Shown one piece after another: positions 25,963-33,351 of a stretch of 33,351 nucleotides of DNA. The stretch spans positions 1,388 to 34,738 of the forward strand of contig PFAZ01000009.1 in NCBI GenBank assembly GCA_002773535.1, written 5' to 3'. The position numbers were made by a program, and so were the translations under genes. This DNA comes from Candidatus Harrisonbacteria bacterium CG10_big_fil_rev_8_21_14_0_10_40_38. Lineage in GTDB: Bacteria; Patescibacteriota; Minisyncoccia; UBA6257; 1-14-0-10-40-38. The notes below the pieces were generated by a model. It was not told where the DNA came from, searched no databases, and was given only the letters and a program-made list of their open reading frames with translations. Within the stretch, counting starts at the first letter, position 1. Each line of letters opens with the position of its first letter.

Positions 25963-28900
25963 TTAGTTGCTTAGCGTTTGACCTGTCATACCGGTTGACG
26001 GGAGACCGTTTACACGATAACCGTTTACCCAGTCGTAGTGCGCAGGCTTTGATGTGGTCGTGGAGTTTCCAGACCAGACAAAGCTTGATGTAGCACCTCC
26101 GCGTGAGGTAAGTACCGGTGAAAGGTATGCACCATACGTTCCGGAAGCTACTTCAGCCGCGCTTGTGGCAAAGCTGTAGTTTGAAGCTGTCCACGTATCA
26201 TTTGTCTCGAAGCTTGTCGGGATCGCGATTAGGTCACCCATAAGCTTGGTCGTAATAGTGGAGGATGTTCCGGAATTTGTAATGGTTCCTCGAAGCTCGA
26301 AGCATCGAGTTGTTCCCGGTGCGACTTGGATTGCTTCGTTTGTGCCACCTTGGGCAACCGGATCGAAGTTAATAACTGTAAATCCGGAGCCAACACCTAC
26401 ATATCCTTCGGTTGCGCTGTTTAAGCGGCCGCCGTTGTCATATACAGGATTTGAACAGTTTTCATCAAGACCATAAACGGTAAATGAATTTGCGTAGAAT
26501 CCATTTGTAAGTCCTGGCCAGATCGCACCATTTGTTGAAGTGGATACCTGATAGACGAACTGATAGAGACCGATACCGTTGCCGGTTGATGGAGCTGTGA
26601 CTTTGTGCCTAAAGAGCACTTTATCCGTACCGTCGACAAGGCTTGTCGATGGAATCGATGCTGAAGCCAATGTCGGAACCGATTTGAATATTACCAGACC
26701 ACCAGATGTTGTAACGATGTCAGCAGGATTTGCGTAGAGAGTCTGACCGGAAGATGATCCGATACCCCTTGTGGCATTTCCTGATGAATCAGCTGCTGCA
26801 CCGTCGTATTCAACAGTGATGTGATGACCAGGGTGGGCAGTGCCGGAAACATTAATGTTTGCGACGTCTGCTTTAATGGTCAAAATCTTGGACTGATCTT
26901 TAGGAACAATGAAGCCGGTAAGTGTTACGGTAGCATTGTCGCTTCCCATAATCGTTTCACCAACCTGTGTTGAACCATCCCAGAATGTAAGCTTTGTTAG
27001 ATCCTGTGGCGTGTTTGTGCTTGCGTTTCCGAGCTCAACAGCAAACTGAGTGACTCTGATTTCTTCGTTTGATGCAGTGAAAATAAAGTCATTGATCAGG
27101 TTGTTTGTTGTTCCGGCGGCAACTTGAGTCCAAGTTGTCGTTGCAGTTGGTGTTGAATCACCTTTTGCGATAGCAAGCGAACCAGATGCACTAATTGTGA
27201 TCTGCTGACCTGTGGTATCTACATATGTTTCAGTGATTGTCGTACCCGATGTTACACCCGTTGGAACTACGTCGTCAGCATCACCTGGAATTTCCAAAGT
27301 GAAATCTGTAGCTGTTCCACCAGATGCGACATTACATTTAAGAGCAAGAGTCTTAATCGTATTCTTAGGAATGATTAAACTTTCGTCAAATGTGAATGTA
27401 TTGTCGTCAGCGGTAGTACCACTGTTATCTCCGTTTACTACGTTTGTTCCGGTGTTAAGAGCAGTAGAGCCATCCCATAACTGGCAATTTGTAAGATCAT
27501 CTTCTGAACTTGCGGTAGTGTAGTTAAATTCAACTTGAACCGAATTCAATCTTACATCTTCACCGGATGCAGTCGTGTCAAAGCTGAAATTGGCAAACGT
27601 GAAACCATTTACACCAGCAACGATTGTTTGAGCTGCTGGATCACCAAGCGTTGTTATAGCGAGAGCACCTGAACGTACTGTCATTGTGCTTCCAGTATAT
27701 GTAGCGCTTGAGAGTGTTATTGTTTGGTTTGTATCAACGCCTTTTACAGTTGTCCAGTCAGAGCTTGGAGTTGTTGATGCTGCAATTTGATCGGCATCAG
27801 CATAATCCGTACCAAGTTTACCCTTGAGGGTCATAATGGTTGTTCCCACCGGATAAGTAATTGTGTCAGTGAATGTGACTGTCGCGGCACTTGCAGCAAC
27901 ATCTACAGGACCAGCGAGAACTTTTCCATTCTGATCAACAAGCGTGATGTTTGTAACATCTTGCGTGTTTGCTGCCGCACCTGTACCTTCCCACCTATTA
28001 AGGCGGAATACGGTTTGGGCAACGGAGACTCCTTCACCTTTTACGGTTACTTTGAAGCCGCCTAATGGCTGGTCAGCTAGACCAATTGCAACGTTTTGAG
28101 ACGGAACATCGGCTGTTGCGCTCTCGATTGTTACAGAGCCTGCGCCGATTGTTACTTCATAAGCATCATAGTTTGGATTTGCTGTTTGAAGCGTACCGTC
28201 GTCATCTGTTGCTGAATCGCCTGAATTGGTAAAGGTTGGCAATATGCCGTATCCATAGCTGGAGCCAACGACTTTAATGTCGGCTGCGCGATAGAGATCA
28301 AAATCAACACCTCGGTTTGAACCGCTTACAATGTCGCCTTTGATATAAATTTCTTTACTGTTTCCCTTTGCGATCGCAATACCTCCTCCAAGAGATGCCA
28401 TGAAGTACTTTCCGTCTTCACTGACTGTTGCGGGATAGGTGCTTCCACCATCAATACCGATAACTACATTGGCTAAGTCAGAAGCAGCTGCTGAACCAGA
28501 TTGGTTCCATGAGACTGATTTTATCATTACGTCTTCATTTGAACCTGCCGTGAGCTTCAATGCCGCAAATGTGTAGCCAGTTGTGCCCACTTCTTTGGTT
28601 ACGCTCGATCCAGGATCAAGAGAGCCTTTTGTGAGTGTTACCGCTCCGATTGAAAGCGTGCTGTTTACCGTGTGAGTTACACCAGTTAAACCATTTGAAG
28701 GAATTCCGTTAACCGATACGTTATTGCTGGTTGTTACACCCATAAGTGTAAGGCTTACGCGCTGTCCTTCATAGGCGTTCTGGTCCGCATCGGAATCACC
28801 AGCGAGTGTAATAGTTCTTGATTGGCCAGCTCTTACGGTAAATGTTGGGTTTAACGTAAGTTGGTGGTCAGAACCAAACGTCTTTGTGTCGCCGATTCTA

Positions 28901-29598
28901 TTTCCGTTATCGTCGAGAGCTATGACACCGTTGAAAGCCGCGTCGTTACCCTGACCGGTTCTCATTACTTTTAGACCAGTGACTTTAATGTCGCCATCTG
29001 TTCCCGCTGTAAGAGTGATATTCGTGAATGGTACGCTAGCAAATCCTTCTCCAAATAACCCTTCTGTTGGCTGACTTCCAGAGAGAGAAGCTGTAAGACT
29101 TGTCCCTGTTGGAGACGGCGTTCCAGACGGAGTTGGTGTTGGGGTTGGAGCTGAAGCGATTAGTGAATTGTATTTAGCTTGGCTGATAGGACCAAAATAG
29201 CCGACTGCTGGGGCAACGCCGTTTGCCGCCTGCCATTTTGCTACCGCCGCTTTTGTTAGAGAACCAAAATATTGTGATTCATTTCCCGGTGATCCAGCAC
29301 CTGATGCTGCTACTTGATAGCCAGCGCCGTTCAAATATCTTTGAAGACACTGAACGTCAGATCCAGTTGAGCCGATGGTAAGTGATCGCGTGAAATTGCA
29401 GGAGACCGGTGAGGACGATCCGCCTGTAAGCGCTAAAATTTGCGCTTGCAATTGTGCGATCTGAGCCAAAAGCTGTTGGATAATTTCGTCAGTTGTCTGT
29501 GCGCTAGCCACTGGCAAGAACGCAGAACCAGATACCCAGACAAACGTTGCGATTGCAACGAATACCGAGGAAATCTTAGATACTGTTTTTCTACTCAT
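25963..29598 (-). CDS. S-layer-like secreted protein with peptidoglycan-binding domain
   Basis: The 1211 residues have a signal peptide (1-33, ending ASA-Q), a Gln/Leu/Ile-rich helix (36-57), a PG_binding_1-type domain (67-147: SDVQCLQRYLNGAGY, FGSLTKAAVAKWQ, VGYFGPISQAKYN) and a Pro-Thr-Ser linker (149-168). About 1000 residues of Thr/Ser/Ala/Gly-rich beta repeats follow. Several repeats share a plan: GSLAIAKGD or GALAITTLGD, then EEIRVTQFAVEL or EDVRLNSVQVEF, then DLTKLTFWDGS or DLTNCQLWDGS, then IIPKNTIKTLAL or FIVPKDQSKILTI. This is typical of CPR surface-layer candidates: the N-terminus binds the wall and repeats form the coat. Codons are more G+C-rich than in neighbouring genes, fitting high expression. 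It is probably the main surface protein. The leader is long and structured; a strong terminator follows. Confidence 0.88.
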   Translation of the reverse strand: MSRKTVSKISSVFVAIATFVWVSGSAFLPVASAQTTDEIIQQLLAQIAQLQAQILALTGGSSSPVSCNFTRSLTIGSTGSDVQCLQRYLNGAGYQVAASGAGSPGNESQYFGSLTKAAVAKWQAANGVAPAVGYFGPISQAKYNSLIASAPTPTPTPSGTPSPTGTSLTASLSGSQPTEGLFGEGFASVPFTNITLTAGTDGDIKVTGLKVMRTGQGNDAAFNGVIALDDNGNRIGDTKTFGSDHQLTLNPTFTVRAGQSRTITLAGDSDADQNAYEGQRVSLTLMGVTTSNNVSVNGIPSNGLTGVTHTVNSTLSIGAVTLTKGSLDPGSSVTKEVGTTGYTFAALKLTAGSNEDVMIKSVSWNQSGSAAASDLANVVIGIDGGSTYPATVSEDGKYFMASLGGGIAIAKGNSKEIYIKGDIVSGSNRGVDFDLYRAADIKVVGSSYGYGILPTFTNSGDSATDDDGTLQTANPNYDAYEVTIGAGSVTIESATADVPSQNVAIGLADQPLGGFKVTVKGEGVSVAQTVFRLNRWEGTGAAANTQDVTNITLVDQNGKVLAGPVDVAASAATVTFTDTITYPVGTTIMTLKGKLGTDYADADQIAASTTPSSDWTTVKGVDTNQTITLSSATYTGSTMTVRSGALAITTLGDPAAQTIVAGVNGFTFANFSFDTTASGEDVRLNSVQVEFNYTTASSEDDLTNCQLWDGSTALNTGTNVVNGDNSGTTADDNTFTFDESLIIPKNTIKTLALKCNVASGGTATDFTLEIPGDADDVVPTGVTSGTTITETYVDTTGQQITISASGSLAIAKGDSTPTATTTWTQVAAGTTNNLINDFIFTASNEEIRVTQFAVELGNASTNTPQDLTKLTFWDGSTQVGETIMGSDNATVTLTGFIVPKDQSKILTIKADVANINVSGTAHPGHHITVEYDGAAADSSGNATRGIGSSSGQTLYANPADIVTTSGGLVIFKSVPTLASASIPSTSLVDGTDKVLFRHKVTAPSTGNGIGLYQFVYQVSTSTNGAIWPGLTNGFYANSFTVYGLDENCSNPVYDNGGRLNSATEGYVGVGSGFTVINFDPVAQGGTNEAIQVAPGTTRCFELRGTITNSGTSSTITTKLMGDLIAIPTSFETNDTWTASNYSFATSAAEVASGTYGAYLSPVLTSRGGATSSFVWSGNSTTTSKPAHYDWVNGYRVNGLPSTGMTGQTLSN

Positions 29599-29787
29599 GT
29601 GACTTTTCTTTGATTTCTTAGTTATATTTTTTGACCTAATTAATTAATTTTTTTCCGAAAGTTCATAGCGTGCTATGGACTTTCTTTTTCATTTTTTCAT
29701 TTCGGAAGAATTATCGCCTTTGCCCGATGCCGCTTTTTGTCGGCACCATCGACCTCACTGCATAGACATATAACCCCTAGTATCTTT
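29599..29787 (-). other. Proximal leader of the S-layer-like gene, with two hairpins
   Basis: No gene is seen here. One hairpin lies at 29725-29751 (CGATG and CCG pairing with CGG and CATCG around CTTTTTGT, with a 3-base bulge). Another, of 13 pairs including one wobble or mismatch depending on strand, lies at 29657-29684 (AAAGTTCATAGC with GCTATGGACTTT). Neither has a U tract in the gene's direction. No convincing promoter lies between here and the start codon, so the mRNA probably comes from the promoter near 29930. The ribosome binding site is weak (AAGAAAAG before ATG 29598). Confidence 0.5.
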
Positions 29788-29789
29788 AT

Positions 29790-29823
29790 AAAATAAAATC
29801 CCTGCTCCACTTACTGGGCAAGG
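29790..29823 (-). terminator. Conditional terminator inside the S-layer gene leader
   Basis: On the minus strand CCUUGC (29823-29818) pairs with GCAGGG (29805-29800), and CC (29817-29816) with GG (29808-29807) across one bulged A, closing the loop AGUAAGU. The tail is AUUUUAUUUUAU. The 5' arm is shared with the long-range helix of the leader, so the two cannot form together. The U tract is interrupted by A, so termination may be partial. Confidence 0.55.
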
Positions 29824-29837
29824 CCTTAGACATTTCT

Positions 29838-29889
29838 GTCTTACAGGTAACAACTAACGACGTAAGTCGTGAGTTGTTACCTGTAAGAC
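29838..29889. repeat. 52-base near-perfect inverted repeat
   Basis: Positions 29838-29855 are the exact reverse complement of 29872-29889 (18 pairs). After one mismatch (29856/29871) five more pairs (29857-29861 with 29866-29870) close a 4-base loop. It is the longest perfect hairpin seen in the window. In the leader RNA it would bring the two strands of the long-range helix together. There are no flanking direct repeats or A/T tails that would mark a transposon end. Confidence 0.9.
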
Positions 29890-29926
29890 TGATGTTTGTC
29901 GCTTGGCCTCACCCCAAGCAAAATTT

Positions 29927-29955
29927 ACTATATCAGATTTTTTTTTAATTGTCTG
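29927..29955 (-). promoter_or_regulatory. Distal promoter of the S-layer-like gene or leader RNA
   Basis: An extended -10, TGA-TATAGT (TATAGT at 29927-29932), lies 17 bases from CAGACA (29950-29955), a 4/6 match to the -35. The spacer is an A-tract of nine. The predicted start falls on or next to G 29919, the first base of the 5'-terminal hairpin, which supports the assignment. The leader to ATG 29598 would be about 320 bases. Confidence 0.5.
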
Positions 29956-30040
29956 TTAGCAACCTGAACAGAGATAGTTTTACTGTCTTCCCTAGTATAA
30001 CGGAGTATTTGCTTTTTTTATTACGGCTTTAATGAACTTC
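29956..30040. other. Non-coding stretch after the regulator gene
   Basis: I see no gene, no clear terminator and no repeat here. A short ACAG/CTGT pairing around 29970-29990 is too weak to call. Together with the leader it makes up the 442-base gap between the regulator and the S-layer-like gene, the longest non-coding stretch in the window. Confidence 0.5.
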
Positions 30041-30718
30041 CTATAACACTCTTATTTTGTAGTGTGTACCCGGACCACCAGAGCCAATCCTCTCTATAAG
30101 ACCTTGGTTACAAAACCTTTGGAGGTCATATCTTAAAGTTCTTTCGCTGACTTGAGGGAAAGCGGCAATAATATCTTTCAACTGAAATCTTCTATTGCCG
30201 AATTGTCTGATCTTTTCGATTAGCTCTGCGTGCCTATTAGACGCATTGTTTTCGTAGCTATCTTGCGCGCCAGATGGAGCTTCTACTACCTTTTCGTTTG
30301 AGCTAACCTTTGTTTGGTTAATACTTTGTGTGTTTGTGTTTTTCGGAAGTGGATTTTCTTTTTTTGTTTCAAAGAGCGTTGCTTCTTTTTCTTTTGGTTT
30401 TGGGTTGTCTATAGTTCTCCCTGAATCCGGCAAAAGTAATTCGGCAATCCTAAGTATCTCTTGCTTGATATTGCCTATTTCCTGAATGATATAATCCGCA
30501 TTCACCGGCTCTACCTCATATATGGTTTTGCCAAACATTATTAGGCTTTCCAGGGCAGCAATGGTTTTTGAGACAGATCTATAATCTCTTACGGCAATTT
30601 CTTCAATAAGTTGAAATGCAATTTTTTCAATTCTTTGCCGAAATTCAGGTCTTCTTGAATATACTGATGTTTTTATTAGCAATAAGCTTACGTTTCTTGT
30701 TTTGTCGTCTAGTGACAT
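30041..30718 (-). CDS. Four-helix-bundle plus winged-helix DNA-binding protein
   Basis: The 225 residues have three parts. Residues 1-100 are helical and amphipathic (RRPEFRQRIEKIAFQLIEEI, RSVSKTIAALESLIMFGKTI, IIQEIGNIKQEILRIAELLL), like the four-helix-bundle proteins common in CPR. A polar linker of about 55 residues follows. Residues 162-225 form a DeoR-type winged helix: LIEKIRQFGNRRFQLKDIIA, then recognition helix SERTLRYDLQRFCNQGLI, then wing ERIGSGGPGTHYKI. It is likely a transcription regulator, with the bundle for dimerisation. Its position directly upstream of the S-layer leader makes that gene a possible target (inference). No ribosome binding site; the promoter abuts the ATG. Confidence 0.82.
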   Translation of the reverse strand: MSLDDKTRNVSLLLIKTSVYSRRPEFRQRIEKIAFQLIEEIAVRDYRSVSKTIAALESLIMFGKTIYEVEPVNADYIIQEIGNIKQEILRIAELLLPDSGRTIDNPKPKEKEATLFETKKENPLPKNTNTQSINQTKVSSNEKVVEAPSGAQDSYENNASNRHAELIEKIRQFGNRRFQLKDIIAAFPQVSERTLRYDLQRFCNQGLIERIGSGGPGTHYKIRVL

Positions 30719-30727
30719 ACGCCCAGT

Positions 30728-30755
30728 AGTATATTCTATTTTAGAGTAGAGTCAA
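30728..30755 (-). promoter_or_regulatory. Promoter of the regulator gene, predicted nearly leaderless
   Basis: TTGACT (30750-30755, 5/6), a 16-base spacer and TATACT (30728-30733, 5/6). Nine bases separate the -10 from ATG 30718, so the mRNA would start within three bases of the start codon. No Shine-Dalgarno sequence is present. The promoter fills the 57-base gap after the membrane protein gene. Confidence 0.65.
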
Positions 30756-30775
30756 TATTGTTGAATGGCTTTTAT

Positions 30776-31495
30776 TTAATTTCCTATTTGCCAGTTTGAT
30801 ACGGCAAGTGTTGCTATGACTAATATTAGGAAAATAGCGATATTTGTTATTAAGTTTTTTTTCGATATATGTGACTGCTTTAAGATTTCTGTGACTATAA
30901 ATAGGAAGGCGATAATTATATTTGCCGAATAAATTGGCTTTACCGGAAGAATGTTGACTGCCCAGAAGATTTCGGATGTAGAAAGCGCTAAAATGGCTGA
31001 TTGGCCTAAAATAACTTCTTTTGTTTTTTTATTATCATTTTCAAGTCTAGAAAAAAATTCTGAAAGAAGGAGTAACGAGGTTAAAAATACCACTACTGAA
31101 GATATTGCCGTTGAAATGATGCTGATCCTACTTATTTCTGAAATAAACAATATTCCAAAATACAAAATAGTCAGAGTTACCAAATAATGCCAGTCATTCC
31201 TGTATATGAGTTCTAAATTTTTAAGATTTACGGCTATCTGCATAATAAGAGAAATGAGGACTGCAAATATTAGAAAAGCTGTATTGTTTGCAATTAAAAT
31301 AATACCAGTAAGCGATAAACCAATAATTGCGGCTCCGGTAAATTTATAAGAAGGTTTTGTTTGAGGAAAATAATAAATAGCAATACCGCCTCCTATGAGT
31401 AGGAGGCTTTTTAGTATGCTGAAGTCGTTTTCTCTTGCGAGAGTTATTAGAGCAAAAAAGATTACCGCCTTAAACGGAAACGCTAATGACTTCAC
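30776..31495 (-). CDS. Polytopic membrane protein of unknown function
   Basis: About 240 residues, nearly all in seven or eight hydrophobic segments (for example AVIFFALITLA, SLLLIGGGIAIYYF, AAIIGLSLTGIILIA, FLIFAVLISLIMQIAV, ISTAISSVVVFLTSLLLLSEFF, IIIAFLFIVTEIL, IAIFLILVIATLAV). No enzyme or transporter motif is recognised. I chose GTG 31495 ([17 protein letters not shown]), which overlaps the clpB end by 26 bases. The frame is open further up to 31567, but that adds a basic stretch overlapping clpB by 98 bases. It probably follows clpB on the same mRNA. Start uncertain. Confidence 0.65.
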   Translation of the reverse strand: MKSLAFPFKAVIFFALITLARENDFSILKSLLLIGGGIAIYYFPQTKPSYKFTGAAIIGLSLTGIILIANNTAFLIFAVLISLIMQIAVNLKNLELIYRNDWHYLVTLTILYFGILFISEISRISIISTAISSVVVFLTSLLLLSEFFSRLENDNKKTKEVILGQSAILALSTSEIFWAVNILPVKPIYSANIIIAFLFIVTEILKQSHISKKNLITNIAIFLILVIATLAVSNWQIGN

Positions 31496-33351
31496 CGGTG
31501 AGAGTAATTTTGACTTTATCACTATTTTTAATTTGTCCTTTGATAATCTTGTCGGCAAGCTGATCAAGAATTGTTTTTTGAATAAGACGTCTTATTGGAC
31601 GAGCTCCAAAGTTTGGATCGAAGCCATTTTCAACTATATATTTTTTTGCAGCTTCGGCAATGCTTACTTTCATACCCTTCTTTTCGAGCTTATCTTTAAC
31701 TTCTTTAAGCTGTATATCAACTATGCGCTCAATATCATTTCTGGTTAAGGGATTAAACATTATTATGTCATCTATCCTGTTTAAAAATTCAGGTTTAAAT
31801 GACTGCTTTAAGGATTCTAAAACTTTATCTTTGAAAGCGAATTCCTCGTCTTTAGAATCTTTTTCCCCAGAGGAAAATCCGAGGTGAGACATTTCTTTAA
31901 AATAATGGCTCCCAACGTTGGATGTGAGGATGATGATGGAGTTTTTGAAGTTTATGACTCTTCCCTTTGCATCGGTAAGGCGACCATTGTCGAGCATCTG
32001 GAGAAGAATATTAAAGACTTCAGGGTGCGCCTTTTCTATCTCATCAAAAAGAATGAGGCTATATGGCCTATGTCTGACTGCTTCGGTGAGCTGTCCTCCA
32101 TCCTCAAAGCCGACATAACCCGGAGGAGAACCGATAAGCCTTGAGACCGAGTGCTTTTCCATGTACTCAGACATATCGATCCGAATCATGGCTTTTTCAT
32201 CGTTAAACATAAACCCTGAAAGGGCTTTTGCGAGCTCTGTTTTTCCAACACCGGTTGGCCCAAGAAACATAAACGATCCACTTGGCCTGTTTTCATCTGA
32301 AAGTCCGGCTCTGGCGCGGCGGAGAGCGTTCGAGACAGAACTGATAGCTTCTCTCTGGCCAACAACTCTCTCTTCAAGAACTTCTTCAATTCTCGCTAAT
32401 TTTTCAGTTTCTGATTCGAGCATTCTCGTTACGGGAATACCGGTCCACCTTGAGACAACTGCTGCGATATCTTCTTCATCAACTACTTCTTTTATGAAGC
32501 GCTGGTTTTCGTTTTTTTCCGCTGCTTTCTTTTTTGTTTTCTTTACTCCGCTATATTTTTTCTCGAAAGCCTGATACTCCTTTTCGGCTTGAGGTAACTC
32601 GCCATATAGAATCTGGGCAACTCTTTCTAAATTGCCGTCTCTTTCGGCTGCTTCTGCTTCTCTTTTGAGGTCATCGATTCTACGCCTTAAATTGTGTAGG
32701 TTTTCAAAGCTTATTTTTTCGGCATGCCAAGTAGCAGAATATTCATCGTTTTTTTCCTTGAGACCGGAAAGGATTTTATCAATTTCCTTAACTCTTTCCT
32801 TTGAAAGACTGGCTGATTCTTTTGCTAGGGCTGATTTTTCTATTTCAAGACGGGTGATTTCTTTGCGCATTTTTTCTATGTCCTGGGGCAAGCTTTCGCT
32901 CTCCAGTCTTCTTGCGGCTGAAGCTTCATCTATAAGGTCAACTGCCTTATCCGGAAGAAATCTGTCGGTTATATATCTTGTGGAGAGATTTACCGCGGCC
33001 CTTATAGCTTCGTCACTGATTCTTAGCGCGTGGTGAATTTCGTATTTTTCACGAAGACCCATAAGAATGGCTGTGGCGTCTTCCGCGGATGGCTCTTCAA
33101 CAATAATTGGCTGAAATCTTCTCTCGAGAGCGGGATCTTTTTCTATATGCCTTTGATATTCCTTTGTAGTTGTAGCCCCTATTGCGTGTAATTCGCCTCT
33201 TGCAAGCGGCGGTTTTAAGAGATTAGAAGCATCAACGGCGCCTTCTGCAGCACCAGCGCCGACAATCATATGAATTTCATCAATAAAAAGTATGAGCCTG
33301 CCTGCGGCATTTTGTATTTCTCTTATAAAGGCCTTTAACCTGTCTTCAAAT
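31470..33351 (-). CDS. clpB: ClpB disaggregase (AAA+), N-terminus outside the window
   Basis: The open frame enters from the right edge ([13 protein letters not shown]) and gives about 626 residues. It begins just before the first-module Walker B ([15 protein letters not shown]), so roughly 250 residues, including the N-domain and first Walker A, lie beyond the window. Next come the arginine-finger region ([11 protein letters not shown]), the long coiled-coil middle domain (about 120 residues) that marks ClpB rather than ClpA/Clp[14 protein letters not shown], the second Walker A GPTGVGKT, pore loop [10 protein letters not shown], Walker [14 protein letters not shown], sensor LTSN and C-terminal [12 protein letters not shown]. 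It is a hexameric cytoplasmic ATPase that rescues aggregated proteins with DnaK. The TAA at 31470 lies inside the next gene. Confidence 0.96.
   Translation of the reverse strand, partial: FEDRLKAFIREIQNAAGRLILFIDEIHMIVGAGAAEGAVDASNLLKPPLARGELHAIGATTTKEYQRHIEKDPALERRFQPIIVEEPSAEDATAILMGLREKYEIHHALRISDEAIRAAVNLSTRYITDRFLPDKAVDLIDEASAARRLESESLPQDIEKMRKEITRLEIEKSALAKESASLSKERVKEIDKILSGLKEKNDEYSATWHAEKISFENLHNLRRRIDDLKREAEAAERDGNLERVAQILYGELPQAEKEYQAFEKKYSGVKKTKKKAAEKNENQRFIKEVVDEEDIAAVVSRWTGIPVTRMLESETEKLARIEEVLEERVVGQREAISSVSNALRRARAGLSDENRPSGSFMFLGPTGVGKTELAKALSGFMFNDEKAMIRIDMSEYMEKHSVSRLIGSPPGYVGFEDGGQLTEAVRHRPYSLILFDEIEKAHPEVFNILLQMLDNGRLTDAKGRVINFKNSIIILTSNVGSHYFKEMSHLGFSSGEKDSKDEEFAFKDKVLESLKQSFKPEFLNRIDDIIMFNPLTRNDIERIVDIQLKEVKDKLEKKGMKVSIAEAAKKYIVENGFDPNFGARPIRRLIQKTILDQLADKIIKGQIKNSDKVKITLTGEVISVSV

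Larger units (their letters stand above)
29788..29919 (-). ncRNA. Candidate attenuator or stand-alone structured RNA in the S-layer gene leader
   Basis: Three helices compete. (a) A 5'-terminal hairpin: GCUUGG (29919-29914) with CCAAGC (29906-29901). (b) A long-range helix: GGGGUGAGGCC (29915-29905) with GGCCUUGCCC (29825-29816), ten pairs with one bulged G and two G-U pairs that are mismatches on the other strand. It is followed inward by GACA/UGUC and then an 18-bp hairpin. (c) A terminator hairpin using 29823-29816. Helix b excludes both a and c, the arrangement of a switch: a formed gives termination, b formed gives read-through to the S-layer gene. Alternatively it is a free RNA of about 130 bases. 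I match it to no known RNA family. Confidence 0.55.

Noticed and set aside
29657-29684. Plus-strand terminator (hairpin followed by a T-rich tail)
   Set aside because: No plus-strand gene leads into it. The only gene nearby is the minus-strand S-layer-like gene, so it is better read as part of that leader.
29838-29889. Integron attC site or transposon end
   Set aside because: The palindrome is almost perfect, with no asymmetric bulged bases or paired core sites typical of attC, and no integrase, transposase or flanking direct repeats are seen.
29599-30040. tmRNA, RNase P RNA, SRP RNA or 6S RNA in the long gap
   Set aside because: None of the conserved cores I know for these RNAs (tRNA-like ends with GGUUCGA, the RNase P GAGGAAAGUCC motif, the SRP tip) is present; the size also does not fit 6S.
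31496-31567. Longer start for the membrane protein at 31567
   Set aside because: It would overlap clpB by 98 bases and add a basic, non-hydrophobic stretch; GTG 31495 gives a natural membrane-protein start.

Overview
The window looks like part of a genome from the Candidate Phyla Radiation (Patescibacteria, most like the Parcubacteria). The best clue is the 1211-residue secreted protein at 25963-29598. It has a signal peptide, a short Gln/Leu/Ile-rich helix, a peptidoglycan-binding domain, a Pro-Thr linker and a chain of beta-rich repeats, the usual plan of S-layer-like proteins in that group. Other clues are the Thr-rich RHS/YD protein, the four-helix-bundle plus winged-helix regulator, tight gene packing with 4-base overlaps, and low G+C in most genes. 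TGA is used as a stop (genes ending at 12529, 19104 and 20201), so the code is standard and not the recoded one of Gracilibacteria/SR1. No rRNA, tRNA, CRISPR array, transposase or integrase was seen.

Layout, left to right. 1-5167 (minus): a giant secreted SpvB/FG-GAP/YD-repeat protein whose C-terminus lies outside the window. 5273-25252: a continuous surface-glycan locus of sixteen genes, mostly on the minus strand, with two plus-strand cassettes (7431-9270 and 22530-23684). It holds six GT-B glycosyltransferase domains in five genes, including a double-domain fusion, two GT2 polyprenyl-phosphate-sugar-synthase-like enzymes, three GT-C membrane glycosyltransferases, an LPG-synthase-type flippase-like protein, UDP-GlcNAc 2-epimerase, a sugar-nucleotide epimerase/dehydratase, a methyltransferase, a B12-type radical SAM protein and one unrecognised helical protein. 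25255-25854: a membrane-anchored TPR protein. 25963-29598: the S-layer-like protein, preceded by a 442-base non-coding region. 30041-30718: a regulator. 30776-31495: a small membrane protein. 31470-33351: ClpB, whose N-terminus lies outside the window.

Inferred joint role: nucleotide sugars are made and epimerised in the cytoplasm, GT-B enzymes build glycans, GT2 enzymes charge polyprenyl phosphate with single sugars, and GT-C enzymes transfer those sugars outside the membrane. The likely targets are cell-surface molecules, possibly the S-layer-like and RHS proteins that flank the locus. No classical Wzx/Wzy or ABC export gene was recognised here.

The most unusual element is the leader of the S-layer-like gene (about 29788-29919, minus strand). 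A plausible promoter is followed by three helices that compete for the same bases: a 5'-terminal hairpin, a long-range helix closed around an 18-bp hairpin, and a terminator hairpin with a U-rich tail. This reads like a transcription attenuator or a new structured RNA, and some of its pairs (G-U) form only in minus-strand RNA. By contrast, three other predicted promoters (for the RHS gene, the TPR gene and the regulator) lie so close to their start codons that the mRNAs would be leaderless or nearly so.
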